In this document: positions 15,862-25,152 of the stretch, in pieces | How the letters are laid out: the number at the start of each line of letters is the position of its first letter | Position numbering within the stretch: the first letter of the stretch is position 1 | From: JAFAXD01 sp963816775 | Lineage (GTDB): Bacteria > Pseudomonadota > Alphaproteobacteria > Rhizobiales > Xanthobacteraceae | Length of the DNA stretch: 64,000 bases | Direction: 5' to 3' | Assembly: GCA_963816775.1 (NCBI GenBank) | Contig: CAWFLX010000003.1 | Span: 50,307 to 114,306, forward strand | Program-made: the position numbers and the translations under genes | The notes under the pieces: generated by a model | Database searches by the model: none | What the model saw: the letters and a program-made list of their open reading frames with translations, nothing else | Told to the model about the DNA's origin: nothing

Positions 15862-17384
15862 GCCAAAAGCCCGCAGAGCCGATGGCGCTTGGCGTCGAGG
15901 CGATCGCCATGAGCAAGCGCTTCGGCGATTTCACCGCGCTCGACGACGTGTCGTTGAAGGTTGCGCCCGGCTCGTTTCATGCCCTGCTCGGCGAAAACGG
16001 CGCCGGCAAGAGCACGCTCGTGAAATGCATTATGGGTTATTACCAGCCCGATGCCGGCGAGGTCGTGGTGGGCGGGCGCCAACGCGATATCGACAACCCG
16101 CGCGTTGCTCATGCGCTCGGGCTGGGCATGGTCTATCAGCACTTCACGCTGGTGCCGGCGATGACGGTTGCCGAAAACCTGGTGCTGGCGCGCGACCATT
16201 TGCCCGCGGTCGTGGACTGGCGGAGCGAGACCAAAGCGCTGGAAGCGTTTCTAGAGCGCATGCCGTTCCGGGTCCCGCTCGCCGCCAAGGTATCGGCGGT
16301 CTCGGCTGGCGAGCGGCAGAAATGCGAGATCCTCAAGCAGCTTTATCTGCGCCGGCGCTTCCTGATCCTCGATGAGCCGACCTCGGTGCTCACTCCGAGC
16401 GAGGCCGACGAGGTACTCGGCATGTTGCGGGCGATGGTGGTCGCACGCGAGCTCACCGTCCTGATGATCACGCATAAATTCCGCGAGGTTATGGCGTTCG
16501 CGGACGAGGTGACCATCCTGCGCCGCGGCAAGCTCGCCGGCCACGGCCGGGTCGCGGAGCTCACGCCCGACACGATGGCACGCACCATGATCGGCGCCGA
16601 GGAGTTGACCGTGCAACCGGCGCGCACGGGCGAATTCGGCGCCCCGCGGCTCGATATCGAGAATCTGGCGGCACTCGACGATGCCGGGCAGGCGGCCGTG
16701 CGCGGCGTCTCGCTGTCGATCCGGAGCGGGGAGATCGTCGGTGTCGCCGGCGTGTCCGGCAATGGTCAGCGCCAGCTGATCGAGGTCCTTGCGGGGCAGC
16801 GCGAACCCGCCGGTGGCGAAATTCACATTCACGGCGAGCAATATTTTGCAACCCGCGACGAGATGCGGCGTCACAAGCTGTCGCTGCTTCCCGAGGAGCC
16901 GCTGAAGAACGCCTGCGTCGCCCGCATGAGCGTCGCCGATAATCTGGCGTTTCGCGATTTCGACGTGGCGCCGTTCGCGCGCGGCGGTTGGTGGCTCAAT
17001 CGCAGCGCATTCCGGGCCGCCGCGCTGCGCAAGATCGCGCGCTACAAGATCAAGACCCGCTCGGAGCTGACGCCAATGGGCGAATTGTCCGGCGGTAACG
17101 TGCAGCGTGCCGTGCTGGCGCGCGAACTCGGTGGCGCGGTGGAGATCCTGGTCGCCGCGAACCCATGCTTCGGTCTCGACTTCGCGGCGGTCGCCCAGAT
17201 CCACGCCGAGATCATGGCGGCCCGTAACCGCGGCGCCGCGGTGTTGCTGGTGAGCGAGGACCTCGACGAGCTGCTCGAACTCGCCGACCGGGTAGTCGTG
17301 ATGTTCAACGGGCAGTTGGTTTACGAAACCCGCGCCAGCGCAGCCGATCTCACCGAGATCGGTCGCCACATGGCGGGCCACTAA
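15858..17384 (+). CDS. ABC transporter ATP-binding protein, tandem ATPase (BMP/nucleoside type)
   Basis: 508 residues with two ATPase modules. Module 1 has Walker A GENGAGKST, signature VSAGERQK and Walker B LILDEPTSVLTP. Module 2 has a degenerate Walker A (GVSGNGQRQLIE), signature LSGGNVQRAVLARE and a Walker B that has lost the acidic-rich DEP (ILVAANPCFGLDF). This asymmetry is typical of the sugar/nucleoside tandem ATPases. It starts at ATG 15858, overlapping the hydrolase stop. It energises the two permeases upstream. Last gene of the cluster; about 190 bp without a gene follow before grxD. Confidence 0.9.
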   Translation: MSQKPAEPMALGVEAIAMSKRFGDFTALDDVSLKVAPGSFHALLGENGAGKSTLVKCIMGYYQPDAGEVVVGGRQRDIDNPRVAHALGLGMVYQHFTLVPAMTVAENLVLARDHLPAVVDWRSETKALEAFLERMPFRVPLAAKVSAVSAGERQKCEILKQLYLRRRFLILDEPTSVLTPSEADEVLGMLRAMVVARELTVLMITHKFREVMAFADEVTILRRGKLAGHGRVAELTPDTMARTMIGAEELTVQPARTGEFGAPRLDIENLAALDDAGQAAVRGVSLSIRSGEIVGVAGVSGNGQRQLIEVLAGQREPAGGEIHIHGEQYFATRDEMRRHKLSLLPEEPLKNACVARMSVADNLAFRDFDVAPFARGGWWLNRSAFRAAALRKIARYKIKTRSELTPMGELSGGNVQRAVLARELGGAVEILVAANPCFGLDFAAVAQIHAEIMAARNRGAAVLLVSEDLDELLELADRVVVMFNGQLVYETRASAADLTEIGRHMAGH

Positions 17385-17575
17385 AGCGCGCCCGGAGTAT
17401 GGAACCCGTTTCCTCCATCGGATGGACTATTCGGAGAAAAGTGATCTGCTGAAACGCGCAATCGGCGACAACTGCGCCTCTTGGGAATAGGGCGCAGGTA
17501 CGCTACATAGTTGGTACGTGGCGCGGGGCTAAATCGCCGCCCAGCAATCGCCGGCGAAGCACAGGATGGACGTTG

Positions 17576-17914
17576 ATGAGCATCGAGCAATTCATTGAAA
17601 GCGAAGTGAAATCCAACGACGTGGTGGTGTTCATGAAAGGCACGCCGCAGTTCCCGATGTGCGGCTTTTCGGGCCAGGTCGTGCAGATTCTCGATTATCT
17701 CGGCGTGCCCTTCAAAGGGCTGAACGTGCTGGAATCCGAGGAGCTTCGTCAAGGCATAAAGTCCTATTCGAACTGGCCGACGATTCCCCAGCTCTATGTG
17801 AAGGGCGAGTTCGTCGGCGGCTGCGACATCGTGCGTGAGATGTTTCAGGCCAACGAGCTGCAGCAGGTGTTCAAGGACAAGGGTGTGCCGGTGAAGGAAG
17901 GCGCGTCGGCCTGA
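17576..17914 (+). CDS. grxD: monothiol CGFS glutaredoxin, Grx4 family
   Basis: 112 residues. MCGFSGQV at residues 28-35 carries the CGFS active site (Cys29) that holds a [2Fe-2S] cluster with glutathione; NWPTIPQLYVKGEFVGGCDIV is the cis-Pro and GSH-binding region. A BolA partner is encoded at 11493. GTTG before the ATG at 17576 would allow a TTG start 3 nt upstream; ATG is preferred. The gene is followed by a palindromic repeat and convergent rpsD. Confidence 0.95.
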   Translation: MSIEQFIESEVKSNDVVVFMKGTPQFPMCGFSGQVVQILDYLGVPFKGLNVLESEELRQGIKSYSNWPTIPQLYVKGEFVGGCDIVREMFQANELQQVFKDKGVPVKEGASA

Positions 17915-17934
17915 CCGGCGGGTTTGCGCGCGGC

Positions 17935-18018
17935 GTAGGATGGGTTGAGCTCTCGCGAAACCCGTCAATCCACGTGCGAAAAAAAGCGATGGGTTTCGCT
18001 GTGCTCAACCCATCCTAC
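17935..18018. repeat. GTAGGATGGGTT palindromic repeat, copy 2
   Basis: An 84-bp palindrome with the same outer arms as copy 1 (GTAGGATGGGTTGAGC / GCTCAACCCATCCTAC) and inner arms CGCGAAACCC / GGGTTTCGC. It fills the gap between the convergent genes grxD and rpsD, so it could terminate transcription from both sides. Confidence 0.85.
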
Positions 18019-18044
18019 GGTGCTCGATCAACGTCAGCGTTTAA

Positions 18045-18662
18045 TCACCGCGAGTAATATTCGACGACCAGGTGCGGTTCCATCTGCGTCGGGTAGGGCA
18101 CTTCGCTCAGCGAAGGTACGCGCGTGAACTTTGCCGTCATCTTGGAGTGGTCGGCCTCGATGTAGTCGGGCACGTCGCGCTCCGGCAGTGCCGTCGCCTC
18201 CAGCACGAGCGCGAGCTGGCGTGACTTGTCCTTGATCTCGATGGTGTCGCCGATCTTGAGCCGGTAGCTCGGGATCGTCACGCGGCGGCCGTTCACCTTG
18301 ACGTGCCCGTGATTGATGAATTGGCGCGACGCAAACACGGTCGGCACGAACTTCGCCCGGTAAAGCGCCGCATCCAGCCGGCGCTCCAGGAGCTCGATCA
18401 GGTGCGCGCCGGAGTCGCCCTTCATCCGGATCGCTTCCTCGTAGATGCCGCGGAACTGGCGCTCGGAAATATTGCCGTAATAGCCCTTGAGCTTCTGCTT
18501 GGCGCGCAGCTGCACCCCGTAGTCGGAGAGCTTGCCTTTGCGGCGCTGGCCATGCTGGCCGGGCCCATATTCGCGGCGGTTCACGGGACTCTTGGGGCGG
18601 CCCCAGATATTCTGGCCCATACGGCGATCGATCTTGTACTTCGCCTCACTGCGCTTCGTCAT
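18045..18662 (-). CDS. rpsD: 30S ribosomal protein S4
   Basis: 205 residues, MTKRSEAKYKIDRRMGQNIWG to VEYYSR, full length for alphaproteobacterial S4. RREYGPGQHGQRRKGKLSDYG, RLDAALYRAKFVPTVFASRQF and the S4 RNA-binding domain around FINHGHVKVNGRRVTIPSYRLK are clear. S4 nucleates 30S assembly by binding 16S rRNA. It is a single gene here, not within a ribosomal operon, as usual in this order. Confidence 0.97.
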   Translation of the reverse strand: MTKRSEAKYKIDRRMGQNIWGRPKSPVNRREYGPGQHGQRRKGKLSDYGVQLRAKQKLKGYYGNISERQFRGIYEEAIRMKGDSGAHLIELLERRLDAALYRAKFVPTVFASRQFINHGHVKVNGRRVTIPSYRLKIGDTIEIKDKSRQLALVLEATALPERDVPDYIEADHSKMTAKFTRVPSLSEVPYPTQMEPHLVVEYYSR

Positions 18663-18779
18663 CGCGTCCTCAATTTGAGTTGTTTGCTGCGAGGAAACGC
18701 GCCCTCCTTTGCCCAGGGTCTCAACCCTGAACCGACAGGTCCGGACCTAGCGTGAGGGCCGCACCACGGGTCGCGAAAT

Positions 18780-18798
18780 GCCCGCGGACATCCGCGGG
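18780..18798. other. perfect GC-rich hairpin between murI and rpsD
   Basis: CCCGCGGA and TCCGCGGG form a perfect 8-bp stem over a short loop. It lies downstream of murI and upstream of rpsD, both on the minus strand. On that strand it is followed by CATTTCG only, so it would be a weak intrinsic terminator for murI; a leader structure for rpsD is the alternative. Confidence 0.4.
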
Positions 18799-18830
18799 CC
18801 GGCGGGTTCTAGGAAGAAAAGGCGGCAGTG

Positions 18831-19655
18831 TCAAATCGCGCTGGTGTGCCTAATCGGGACACTAGCGCGCAAATCGCTCGCAATCCCGAACTGGGCGAGC
18901 GCCTTCGCAAGTGCCGGCGAGGGCGCATGCCCGGACGTGAATATCGCGTGCACAGGCGGGCCGCTCGCCTCGGACGGCTTGCCGGTGAGATCCACGACCC
19001 GGCGCGCGATCGCGGGCGCAGGGTCGATCCACGCCACCGGCCACGGCGCAAGCCGCGTCAGCCACGCTTGCAGAAGCGGATAGTGCGTGCAGGCGAGCGC
19101 GATCATGTCGGTGCGACGGCCGGCCTCGTCGACAAAGCAGGGCGCAATCTCGGCTGAAATGGCGCTCTCATCGACCGGTTCGCCGCGTAGCGCGGCTTCG
19201 GCAATGCCCGCGAGCCGCGCCGAACCGACGAGCTTGACGTCGCAGCCTTGGCCGAAATCGCGGATCAGCGCACGCGTGTACTCACGCTTCACCGTCGCCT
19301 GGGTCCCGAGCACCGACACGCGCTTGTTCCTGGAGGCGGCGCACGCAGGTTTGATTGCCGGCACGGTCCCAACAAACGGTACGGTGTAACGCTCGCGCAG
19401 GTGCGGCAACACCAGGGTCGACGCGGTGTTGCAGGCAATCACCACGAGGTCGGGAGCGTGATCCGCGATCAGGGTGCCGATCAAGGCCACCACGCGTGCG
19501 ACCAGCGCCGCTTCCTCCTGCGCCCCGTAGGGAAAGAATACATCGTCGGCCACATAGGTGAGCGCCGCGTCTGGTCGTGCGCGCTCGATCTCGCGCAACA
19601 CCGTCAGTCCGCCAAGGCCGGAATCAAAAACCAGTATGGAGGGCGGGGAACGCAT
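18831..19655 (-). CDS. murI: glutamate racemase
   Basis: 274 residues. Makes D-glutamate for peptidoglycan. The two catalytic Cys are in VVIACNTASTLVLPHLRERY and ALACTHYPLL; the N-terminal ILVFDSGLGGLTVLREI holds the Asp-Ser substrate loop. Length is normal, but the extreme C terminus (ASVPIRHTSAI) is encoded by GCTAGTGTCCCGATTAGG, which resembles the outer arm of the twin-hairpin family, so the gene's last codons may derive from an inserted repeat remnant. Confidence 0.94.
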   Translation of the reverse strand: MRSPPSILVFDSGLGGLTVLREIERARPDAALTYVADDVFFPYGAQEEAALVARVVALIGTLIADHAPDLVVIACNTASTLVLPHLRERYTVPFVGTVPAIKPACAASRNKRVSVLGTQATVKREYTRALIRDFGQGCDVKLVGSARLAGIAEAALRGEPVDESAISAEIAPCFVDEAGRRTDMIALACTHYPLLQAWLTRLAPWPVAWIDPAPAIARRVVDLTGKPSEASGPPVHAIFTSGHAPSPALAKALAQFGIASDLRASVPIRHTSAI

Positions 19656-19867
19656 ATTGGGCGTGGGTCAGCGGGAGTTTGAGTGTGCCATTGCGCGACC
19701 CGGCCTCACCGGTGCGGCTTTATCAAGGACCGAACCGCTGGCCCGATGGATGCCGCTCTGTTCAAGTTTGTCACCCATGGCGAAGCTTGAAACAGAAATC
19801 CTTAAGGATCAGTGACTTGCCGGTGGATGCGAAGAATTGGTGCGAACTGCCATCCATGAACCCGTTC

Positions 19868-21181
19868 CTAGCTGCGGGCAGCGCCGAACACGCGGGCGAA
19901 AATCGTGTCGACGTGCTTGAGATGGTAGTCGAGGTCGAATGAGGCCTCGAGCTCGGCCGGGCTCAGCGCCTTGGCGACCTGCGGATCGGCCTTGAGGAAG
20001 GCCAGGAAATCTCCCTCGCCGCGCCACACCTTCATGGCGTTCGCCTGCACGATCGCGTAGGCGTCCTCGCGCGAAATTCCTTTCTGGGTCAGCGCGATCA
20101 GCACGCGCTGCGAGTGCACGAGCCCACCCAGGCGATCGAGGTTGGCCTGCATGTTCTCCGGGTAGACGACGAGCTTGTCGATCACGCCGGTGAGCCGGGC
20201 AAGCGCGAAGTCGAGGGTCACGGTCGCATCCGGCCCGATCATGCGCTCAACCGAGGAATGCGAGATATCGCGCTCATGCCAGAGCGCCACGTTCTCCATC
20301 GCCGGCAGCGCGTAGGCACGCACCATGCGGGCGAGCCCGGTGAGGTTTTCGCTTAGCACCGGGTTGCGCTTGTGCGGCATGGCCGAGGAGCCCTTCTGGC
20401 CCTCGGAGAAGAATTCCTCGGCCTCCAGCACCTCGGTGCGCTGCAGATGCCGGATCTCGATCGCGAGCCGCTCGACCGATGAGGCGACGACGCCGAGCGT
20501 TGCGAAATACATGGCGTGACGATCGCGCGGAATGATCTGGGTCGACACCGGCTCGACCCGCAGCCCCATCGCCTTGGCGACATGCTCTTCGATGCGAGGA
20601 TCGATCTGCGCGAACGTGCCGACGGCGCCGGAGATCTTGCAGGTCGCAACCTCGTGCCGCGCTGCCTTGATGCGCTCGCGCGCGCGGGCGAATTCGGCAT
20701 AGGCGTAGGCGAGCTTCACGCCGAACGTGGTCGGTTCGGCGTGAATGCCATGCGAACGCCCGATGGTCGGGGTCAGCTTGTGCTCGAATGCACGGCGCTG
20801 GAGCGCAGCAAGCAACTGATCGAGGTCGGCTATCAGAAGATCGGCGGCCCGCACCAGCTGGACGTTGAAGCACGTGTCGAGCACATCGGATGACGTCATG
20901 CCCTGGTGCACGAAGCGCGCCTGCGGCCCGACGATCTCGGCCAGGTGGGTGAGAAACGCGATTACGTCGTGCTTGACCTCGCGCTCGATCGCATCGATGC
21001 GCGCGATGTCGAACATCGAGGCCTTGCCTTTGGCCCAGATGGTCTGCGCGGCTTCCTTGGGGATCATGCCGAGCGCCGCCATCGCGTCGGCGGCATGTGC
21101 CTCGATCTCGAACCAGATCCGGTAGCGCGTCTGCGCATCCCAGATCGCGGTCATCTGCAGCCGGCTGTAGCGCGGGATCAT
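19868..21181 (-). CDS. purB: adenylosuccinate lyase
   Basis: 437 residues. Acts twice in purine synthesis, on SAICAR and on adenylosuccinate. The fumarase/aspartase signature SSAMPHKRNPVLSENLTG is present, with the TSSDVLDTC and GRSHGIHAEPTTFG active-site regions; MIPRYSRLQMTAIWD is the family start. It lies apart from purCSQL, 8.6 kb downstream of purL. The ~210 bp between purB and murI show no gene. Confidence 0.96.
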   Translation of the reverse strand: MIPRYSRLQMTAIWDAQTRYRIWFEIEAHAADAMAALGMIPKEAAQTIWAKGKASMFDIARIDAIEREVKHDVIAFLTHLAEIVGPQARFVHQGMTSSDVLDTCFNVQLVRAADLLIADLDQLLAALQRRAFEHKLTPTIGRSHGIHAEPTTFGVKLAYAYAEFARARERIKAARHEVATCKISGAVGTFAQIDPRIEEHVAKAMGLRVEPVSTQIIPRDRHAMYFATLGVVASSVERLAIEIRHLQRTEVLEAEEFFSEGQKGSSAMPHKRNPVLSENLTGLARMVRAYALPAMENVALWHERDISHSSVERMIGPDATVTLDFALARLTGVIDKLVVYPENMQANLDRLGGLVHSQRVLIALTQKGISREDAYAIVQANAMKVWRGEGDFLAFLKADPQVAKALSPAELEASFDLDYHLKHVDTIFARVFGAARS

Positions 21182-21185
21182 TGCG

Positions 21186-21872
21186 TCACGCGGCCTCTCC
21201 GCGCGCCATCGCGGCGGCGTTGCGGATCGCCGCGATGTTGGCCCGATAGGCGTCCGGATTGCCGCCCCGGAACACCGCCGAGCCCGCGACCAGCACGTTG
21301 GCGCCCGCGCGCACCACGAGCGGCGCCGTCTCCGGCGTGATGCCGCCGTCGACCTCGATGTCGATCTGGCGCGCGCCTGCCATGGCGCGCAGGCGGGCGA
21401 TCTTCTCGACCGCGGCCGCGACGAACGACTGCCCGCCGAACCCCGGATTGACTGACATGACCAGGATCAGGTCGACAAGGTCGATCACGTTCTCGATCGT
21501 TTCGACCGGCGTGCCCGGGTTGAGCGTGACACCAGCCTTCTTGCCGAGCGCGCGGATCGCCTGCAGCGAGCGATGGATGTGCGGGCCGGCCTCCACATGC
21601 ACTGTGATGATGTCGGCGCCGGCCTTGGCGAACGCCTCGAGGTAGGGATCGCACGGGGCAATCATCAAGTGCACGTCGAACGTCTTGCGCGAATGCGCCC
21701 GCAGCGCCTTCACGACGTCCGGGCCGATGGTGATGTTGGGCACGAAATGGCCGTCCATCACGTCGACATGCACCCAGTCGGCGCCGGCGTGATCAATCGC
21801 GCGCACCTCTTCGCCCAGCCGGGCAAAATCGGCGGCCAGAATGGATGGGGCGACAAGGAGCGGCCGGACCAC
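21186..21872 (-). CDS. rpe: ribulose-phosphate 3-epimerase
   Basis: 228 residues from GTG 21872 (MVRPLLVAPSILAADFARLGEE), preceded by GGAGGA, which decides this start over the longer open frame. TIM-barrel epimerase of the pentose phosphate and Calvin pathways. HVDVMDGHFVPNITIGPDVV holds metal and catalytic Asp/His, VMSVNPGFGGQSF the phosphate region, and DGGITPETAP the second metal Asp. Immediately upstream of purB on the same strand, 4 nt apart, so likely co-transcribed. Confidence 0.95.
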   Translation of the reverse strand: MVRPLLVAPSILAADFARLGEEVRAIDHAGADWVHVDVMDGHFVPNITIGPDVVKALRAHSRKTFDVHLMIAPCDPYLEAFAKAGADIITVHVEAGPHIHRSLQAIRALGKKAGVTLNPGTPVETIENVIDLVDLILVMSVNPGFGGQSFVAAAVEKIARLRAMAGARQIDIEVDGGITPETAPLVVRAGANVLVAGSAVFRGGNPDAYRANIAAIRNAAAMARGEAA

Positions 21873-22023
21873 CAATTCCTCCAAATATCCACGCTCGCGT
21901 AACATGCGCTGCCGCTGCGAGCAACGCGGGCCGGGATTCCCGCGTAATCGGGTGCCGGGCCGCAAATTCGCCTGCGTCTACTATATAAGGCGGCGCTCGC
22001 CAGCTCGTCCCCCTGAGGATCCT

Positions 22024-23268
22024 GTGGCCCGTACCGATGTGCTCGTGTTGGGCGCCGGCATTGTCGGCACCTCGATCGCGCTCCATCTCGCCAAGCGCGG
22101 GCTTGCGGTTGCGTTGATCGATCGCGCCGGTGCCGGCGAGGGGACATCCTACGGCAACGCTGGGATCATCGAAGGCAATACGATCTTTCCACAGGCGTTT
22201 CCGAGCGACCTCGGGTTGCTGGCGCGAATTGCGCTCAAGCGTGCGCCGGTGGCGAACTATCACGCCGGCTTCCTGCCGCACGTCGCACCGTGGCTGGCCG
22301 CGTTCCATGCGTGGTCGCGGCCGCAGCGCCTGGTCGAGACCGCGACGCTCATGCGCCCGTTCTTCGCCCGCGCGGTCGCCGAGCACGAGGCGCTCATGGC
22401 GGAAAGCGGCGCTGCGTCGTACCTGCGCAAGACCGGATGGCTCAAGCTCTTTCGCGAGGATCGCTCGTTTGCCGGAACGGCGCGCGAGCGCGACCTCGCG
22501 GCCCGCTTTGGGATCACGACCACGGTCATGGACCTCGATGCGGCGCGTGCGCTCGAGCCCTCGCTCGAACCGGTGTTCCGGCACGCGATTTTCCTGCCCG
22601 ACGTCGTGTCCGTCTCCAATCCGCTCGCACTGACGCGCGCCTATGCGCAGCGCTTTTCTGCGCTCGGCGGCGTGCTGCTCACCGGCGACGCCCGCACCTT
22701 GCGCCGCGACGGCATCAGGTGGCGCGTCACGACCGACGGTGGTGTCGTCGAAGCCGCGCAGGCGGTGGTCTCGCTTGGCCCATGGGCGCCCGATCTGCTG
22801 GCTCCGCTCGGCATCCGACTGCCGCTCGGAATCAAGCGCGGCTACCACCAGCACTTCCGGCCAAATGGCAACGCGGGTCTCGGCCGCCCGGTGCTTGACG
22901 CCGATATCGGTTATTGCCTGGCGCCGATGGAGCAGGGCATCCGGATCACAACCGGCGCCGAGTTCGCAGCCCGCGACGCACCGCCTACGCCGGTGCAGCT
23001 CGCCCGCCTGCTGCCGGCCGCGCGCGAGCTCTTTTCGCTCGGCGATCCGGTCGAGCCGACACCATGGATGGGGTCACGACCGTGCTTTGCGGACTCGCGG
23101 CCGGTGATTGGGCGCGCGCCCGGGCAGAGCGGATTGTGGCTCGCGTTCGGCCACGGCCACTGGGGTCTGACGCTCGGCGCCGCAACCGGTCGGCTCATGG
23201 CCGAACTCTTGACTGACGCGGCCCCGTTCATTGATCCGACGCCGTTCCGCGCCGAACGATTTGGATGA
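22024..23268 (+). CDS. FAD-dependent oxidoreductase of the DAO (D-amino acid dehydrogenase) family
   Basis: 414 residues from GTG 22024 (MARTDVLVLGAGIVGTSIAL), with GAGGA 6 nt upstream. The Rossmann motif GAGIVGTSIALHLAKRG and EGTSYGNAGIIEGNT are typical of DadA-like enzymes. A C-terminal PWMGSRPCFADSRPVIGRAP plus GHGHWGLTLGAATG is the family end motif. It probably oxidises a D-amino acid or similar secondary amine and passes electrons to the respiratory chain; the substrate is not evident. Divergent from rpe; the 150-bp gap contains CTATATAAGG, possibly part of a promoter. Confidence 0.85.
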   Translation: MARTDVLVLGAGIVGTSIALHLAKRGLAVALIDRAGAGEGTSYGNAGIIEGNTIFPQAFPSDLGLLARIALKRAPVANYHAGFLPHVAPWLAAFHAWSRPQRLVETATLMRPFFARAVAEHEALMAESGAASYLRKTGWLKLFREDRSFAGTARERDLAARFGITTTVMDLDAARALEPSLEPVFRHAIFLPDVVSVSNPLALTRAYAQRFSALGGVLLTGDARTLRRDGIRWRVTTDGGVVEAAQAVVSLGPWAPDLLAPLGIRLPLGIKRGYHQHFRPNGNAGLGRPVLDADIGYCLAPMEQGIRITTGAEFAARDAPPTPVQLARLLPAARELFSLGDPVEPTPWMGSRPCFADSRPVIGRAPGQSGLWLAFGHGHWGLTLGAATGRLMAELLTDAAPFIDPTPFRAERFG

Positions 23269-23272
23269 AGCG

Positions 23273-24298
23273 CTACCTTGTAAACTTGTCGCGCCAGCTC
23301 GGGAGTGCGTCCGCAAAGGGCAGGGCGGTCGCCTCGTAGACCGCGCGCGCAACGGCACGCGCCACCACGTTTGCGGCGACCGCGCCGAGCCGCATGAAAG
23401 CCAAGGTCGGTTCGCCGAGCGGCTTTGCGCCGGTCGCAGCCGCGAATACGACATCGCCGTCAAGCGAGGTGTGCACCGGGTAGCTCGCGCGCGCGAGCCC
23501 GTCCTGCGCGGTCACCGCCAGGCGCTTGGCCTGTGCCTTGGTCAAAAGCGCGTCGGTGGCAACCACAACCAGCGCGGTCGCAACCCGCAGCGCGCCTTTG
23601 GTGCGTGGGTTGAGCGCATCGGGCGGGAGCGAGGACGGAAAGCCGAGCCCGCCGAATTCGCTGTCTTGCTCGAACGGCGCCGCCCAAAACCACGGCCCGT
23701 CGCCGACCACAACGCTGCCGGCGGCATTGACGGCAGCGAGCGCCCCGATGGTGAACCCGTCCGACGTCACCGCCGACGCAGAGCCGAGGCCACCCTTGAG
23801 GTTGACGGTGGTCGCGCCGGTCCCGGCGCCGACACTGCCGAGCGCGAAATCGGCCGCGGCGTTGGCGGCCGCCGCGTAGGCCAGTTCGCGATAGGGCGGA
23901 TAACGGCCCCAGTTCTTATCGCCGCCACTGAGCAGGTCGAACAGGATTGCGCCCGGCACGATCGGGACCCGCGCCGAACCAACCTGATAGCCGCGGCCTT
24001 GTTCGCGCAGATAGGCCTGCGCGCCGCTCGGCGCATCGAGACCGAACGCGGACCCGCCTGAGAGCGTCACTGCGTCGATGCGCTGGACCGCCATTTGCGG
24101 ATCGAGCAGATCGGTCTCGCGGGTGCCGGGTCCTCCGCCGCGCACGTCAATTGAGGCCACCGCCGGCTCGTCGAACAGTACAACGCTGACGCCGGAAGCG
24201 AGCCGCATATCCTGGGCGTTGCCGACCAGGACGCCGGGCACATCGGTGATCAGGTTGCGCGCCAAGTTGGCCTCCAGCGAGCCGCAAACGGAAACCAT
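23273..24298 (-). CDS. P1 (S58) family peptidase, DmpA-like aminopeptidase
   Basis: 341 residues from ATG 24298. NLITDVPGVLVGNAQD, RGGGPGTRETDLLDP, AVTLSGGSAFGLDAPSG and GAGTGATTVNLKGGLG are landmarks of the DmpA/L-aminopeptidase D-esterase family. These N-terminal-nucleophile-like enzymes self-cleave before a Ser or Thr; the expected site is in VATALVVVATDALL, where a Thr is kept although the usual N-T-T is A-T-A. Such enzymes remove N-terminal residues from peptides or hydrolyse D-amides. It is convergent with the DAO gene, 4 nt apart. A TTG at 24337 is an alternative start. Confidence 0.85.
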   Translation of the reverse strand: MVSVCGSLEANLARNLITDVPGVLVGNAQDMRLASGVSVVLFDEPAVASIDVRGGGPGTRETDLLDPQMAVQRIDAVTLSGGSAFGLDAPSGAQAYLREQGRGYQVGSARVPIVPGAILFDLLSGGDKNWGRYPPYRELAYAAAANAAADFALGSVGAGTGATTVNLKGGLGSASAVTSDGFTIGALAAVNAAGSVVVGDGPWFWAAPFEQDSEFGGLGFPSSLPPDALNPRTKGALRVATALVVVATDALLTKAQAKRLAVTAQDGLARASYPVHTSLDGDVVFAAATGAKPLGEPTLAFMRLGAVAANVVARAVARAVYEATALPFADALPSWRDKFTR

Positions 24299-24407
24299 TT
24301 CGCAAGTTCGGTCAATGCCGTTAGGCCCAACGTTCAACTTCCTTCACAACTTCAACAGCGCTGCGCGCGCGGCTTGCGCCACCGCCGGCTCTCGCGCATG
24401 AAAGCGC

Positions 24408-25142
24408 ATGGCTGCCGACGTTTCACTATTCGCCGCATTCATCGCAGGGCTGTTAAGCTTTCTGTCGCCGTGCGTCCTGCCGCTGGTCCCGCCTTATCTC
24501 GTTTATCTGGCCGGCACCTCGCTCGAGCGGCTCGCCGACGCGGAGCCGACACCAGTCGTGTGGCGCGACACCATCGTGGCGGCGGCGCTGTTCGTGGCCG
24601 GCTTCTCGACCGTGTTCATCGCGTTCGGCGCGAGCGCCAGCGCCATCGGTGCGCTGGTGCTGCGGTTCTCACCGCAGCTCTCAATCCTCGCCGGGATCGC
24701 CATTATCGTGATGGGGCTGCACTTTCTCGGGCTCGCGCCGATTGGGCTTTTGATGCGGGAAAAGCGGTTGGCGATGCCGAAACCCGTCGGCATCTGGGGC
24801 GCCTACGCCATGGGCCTTGCTTTCGCGTTCGGCTGGACACCCTGCATCGGGCCGGTGCTGGCCGCGATCCTCGCGGTTGCCGCGTCCAAGGAGACGGTGA
24901 CCAAAGGGGCCGGGCTGCTCGCAGTCTATTCAGCCGGTCTCGGGATCCCGTTTCTGATCGCCGCGTGCGCGGTCGAACCCGTGATGGCGGCGATCGCGCG
25001 CTTTCGCGCCCACCTCGGCGTGGTCGAAAAGGTGATGGGCGGCCTTCTGGTGCTGACCGGCATCGCCTTTCTGACCGGCTGGATCAGCGAGGCGGGCTTC
25101 TGGTTGCTGGAATGGTTTCCAGCGCTCGGAAAGATCGGGTGA
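24408..25142 (+). CDS. cytochrome c biogenesis protein CcdA (DsbD transmembrane family)
   Basis: 244 residues, six to seven TM helices. FIAGLLSFLSPCVLPLVPPYLVYLAG and AFAFGWTPCIGPVLAAIL carry the two membrane Cys that relay reducing power from cytoplasmic thioredoxin to periplasmic thiols. Known role in haem attachment to c-type cytochromes. Convergent with the LivK-like gene downstream, divergent from the peptidase. Confidence 0.92.
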   Translation: MAADVSLFAAFIAGLLSFLSPCVLPLVPPYLVYLAGTSLERLADAEPTPVVWRDTIVAAALFVAGFSTVFIAFGASASAIGALVLRFSPQLSILAGIAIIVMGLHFLGLAPIGLLMREKRLAMPKPVGIWGAYAMGLAFAFGWTPCIGPVLAAILAVAASKETVTKGAGLLAVYSAGLGIPFLIAACAVEPVMAAIARFRAHLGVVEKVMGGLLVLTGIAFLTGWISEAGFWLLEWFPALGKIG

Positions 25143-25152
25143 TCGTCCCGGT

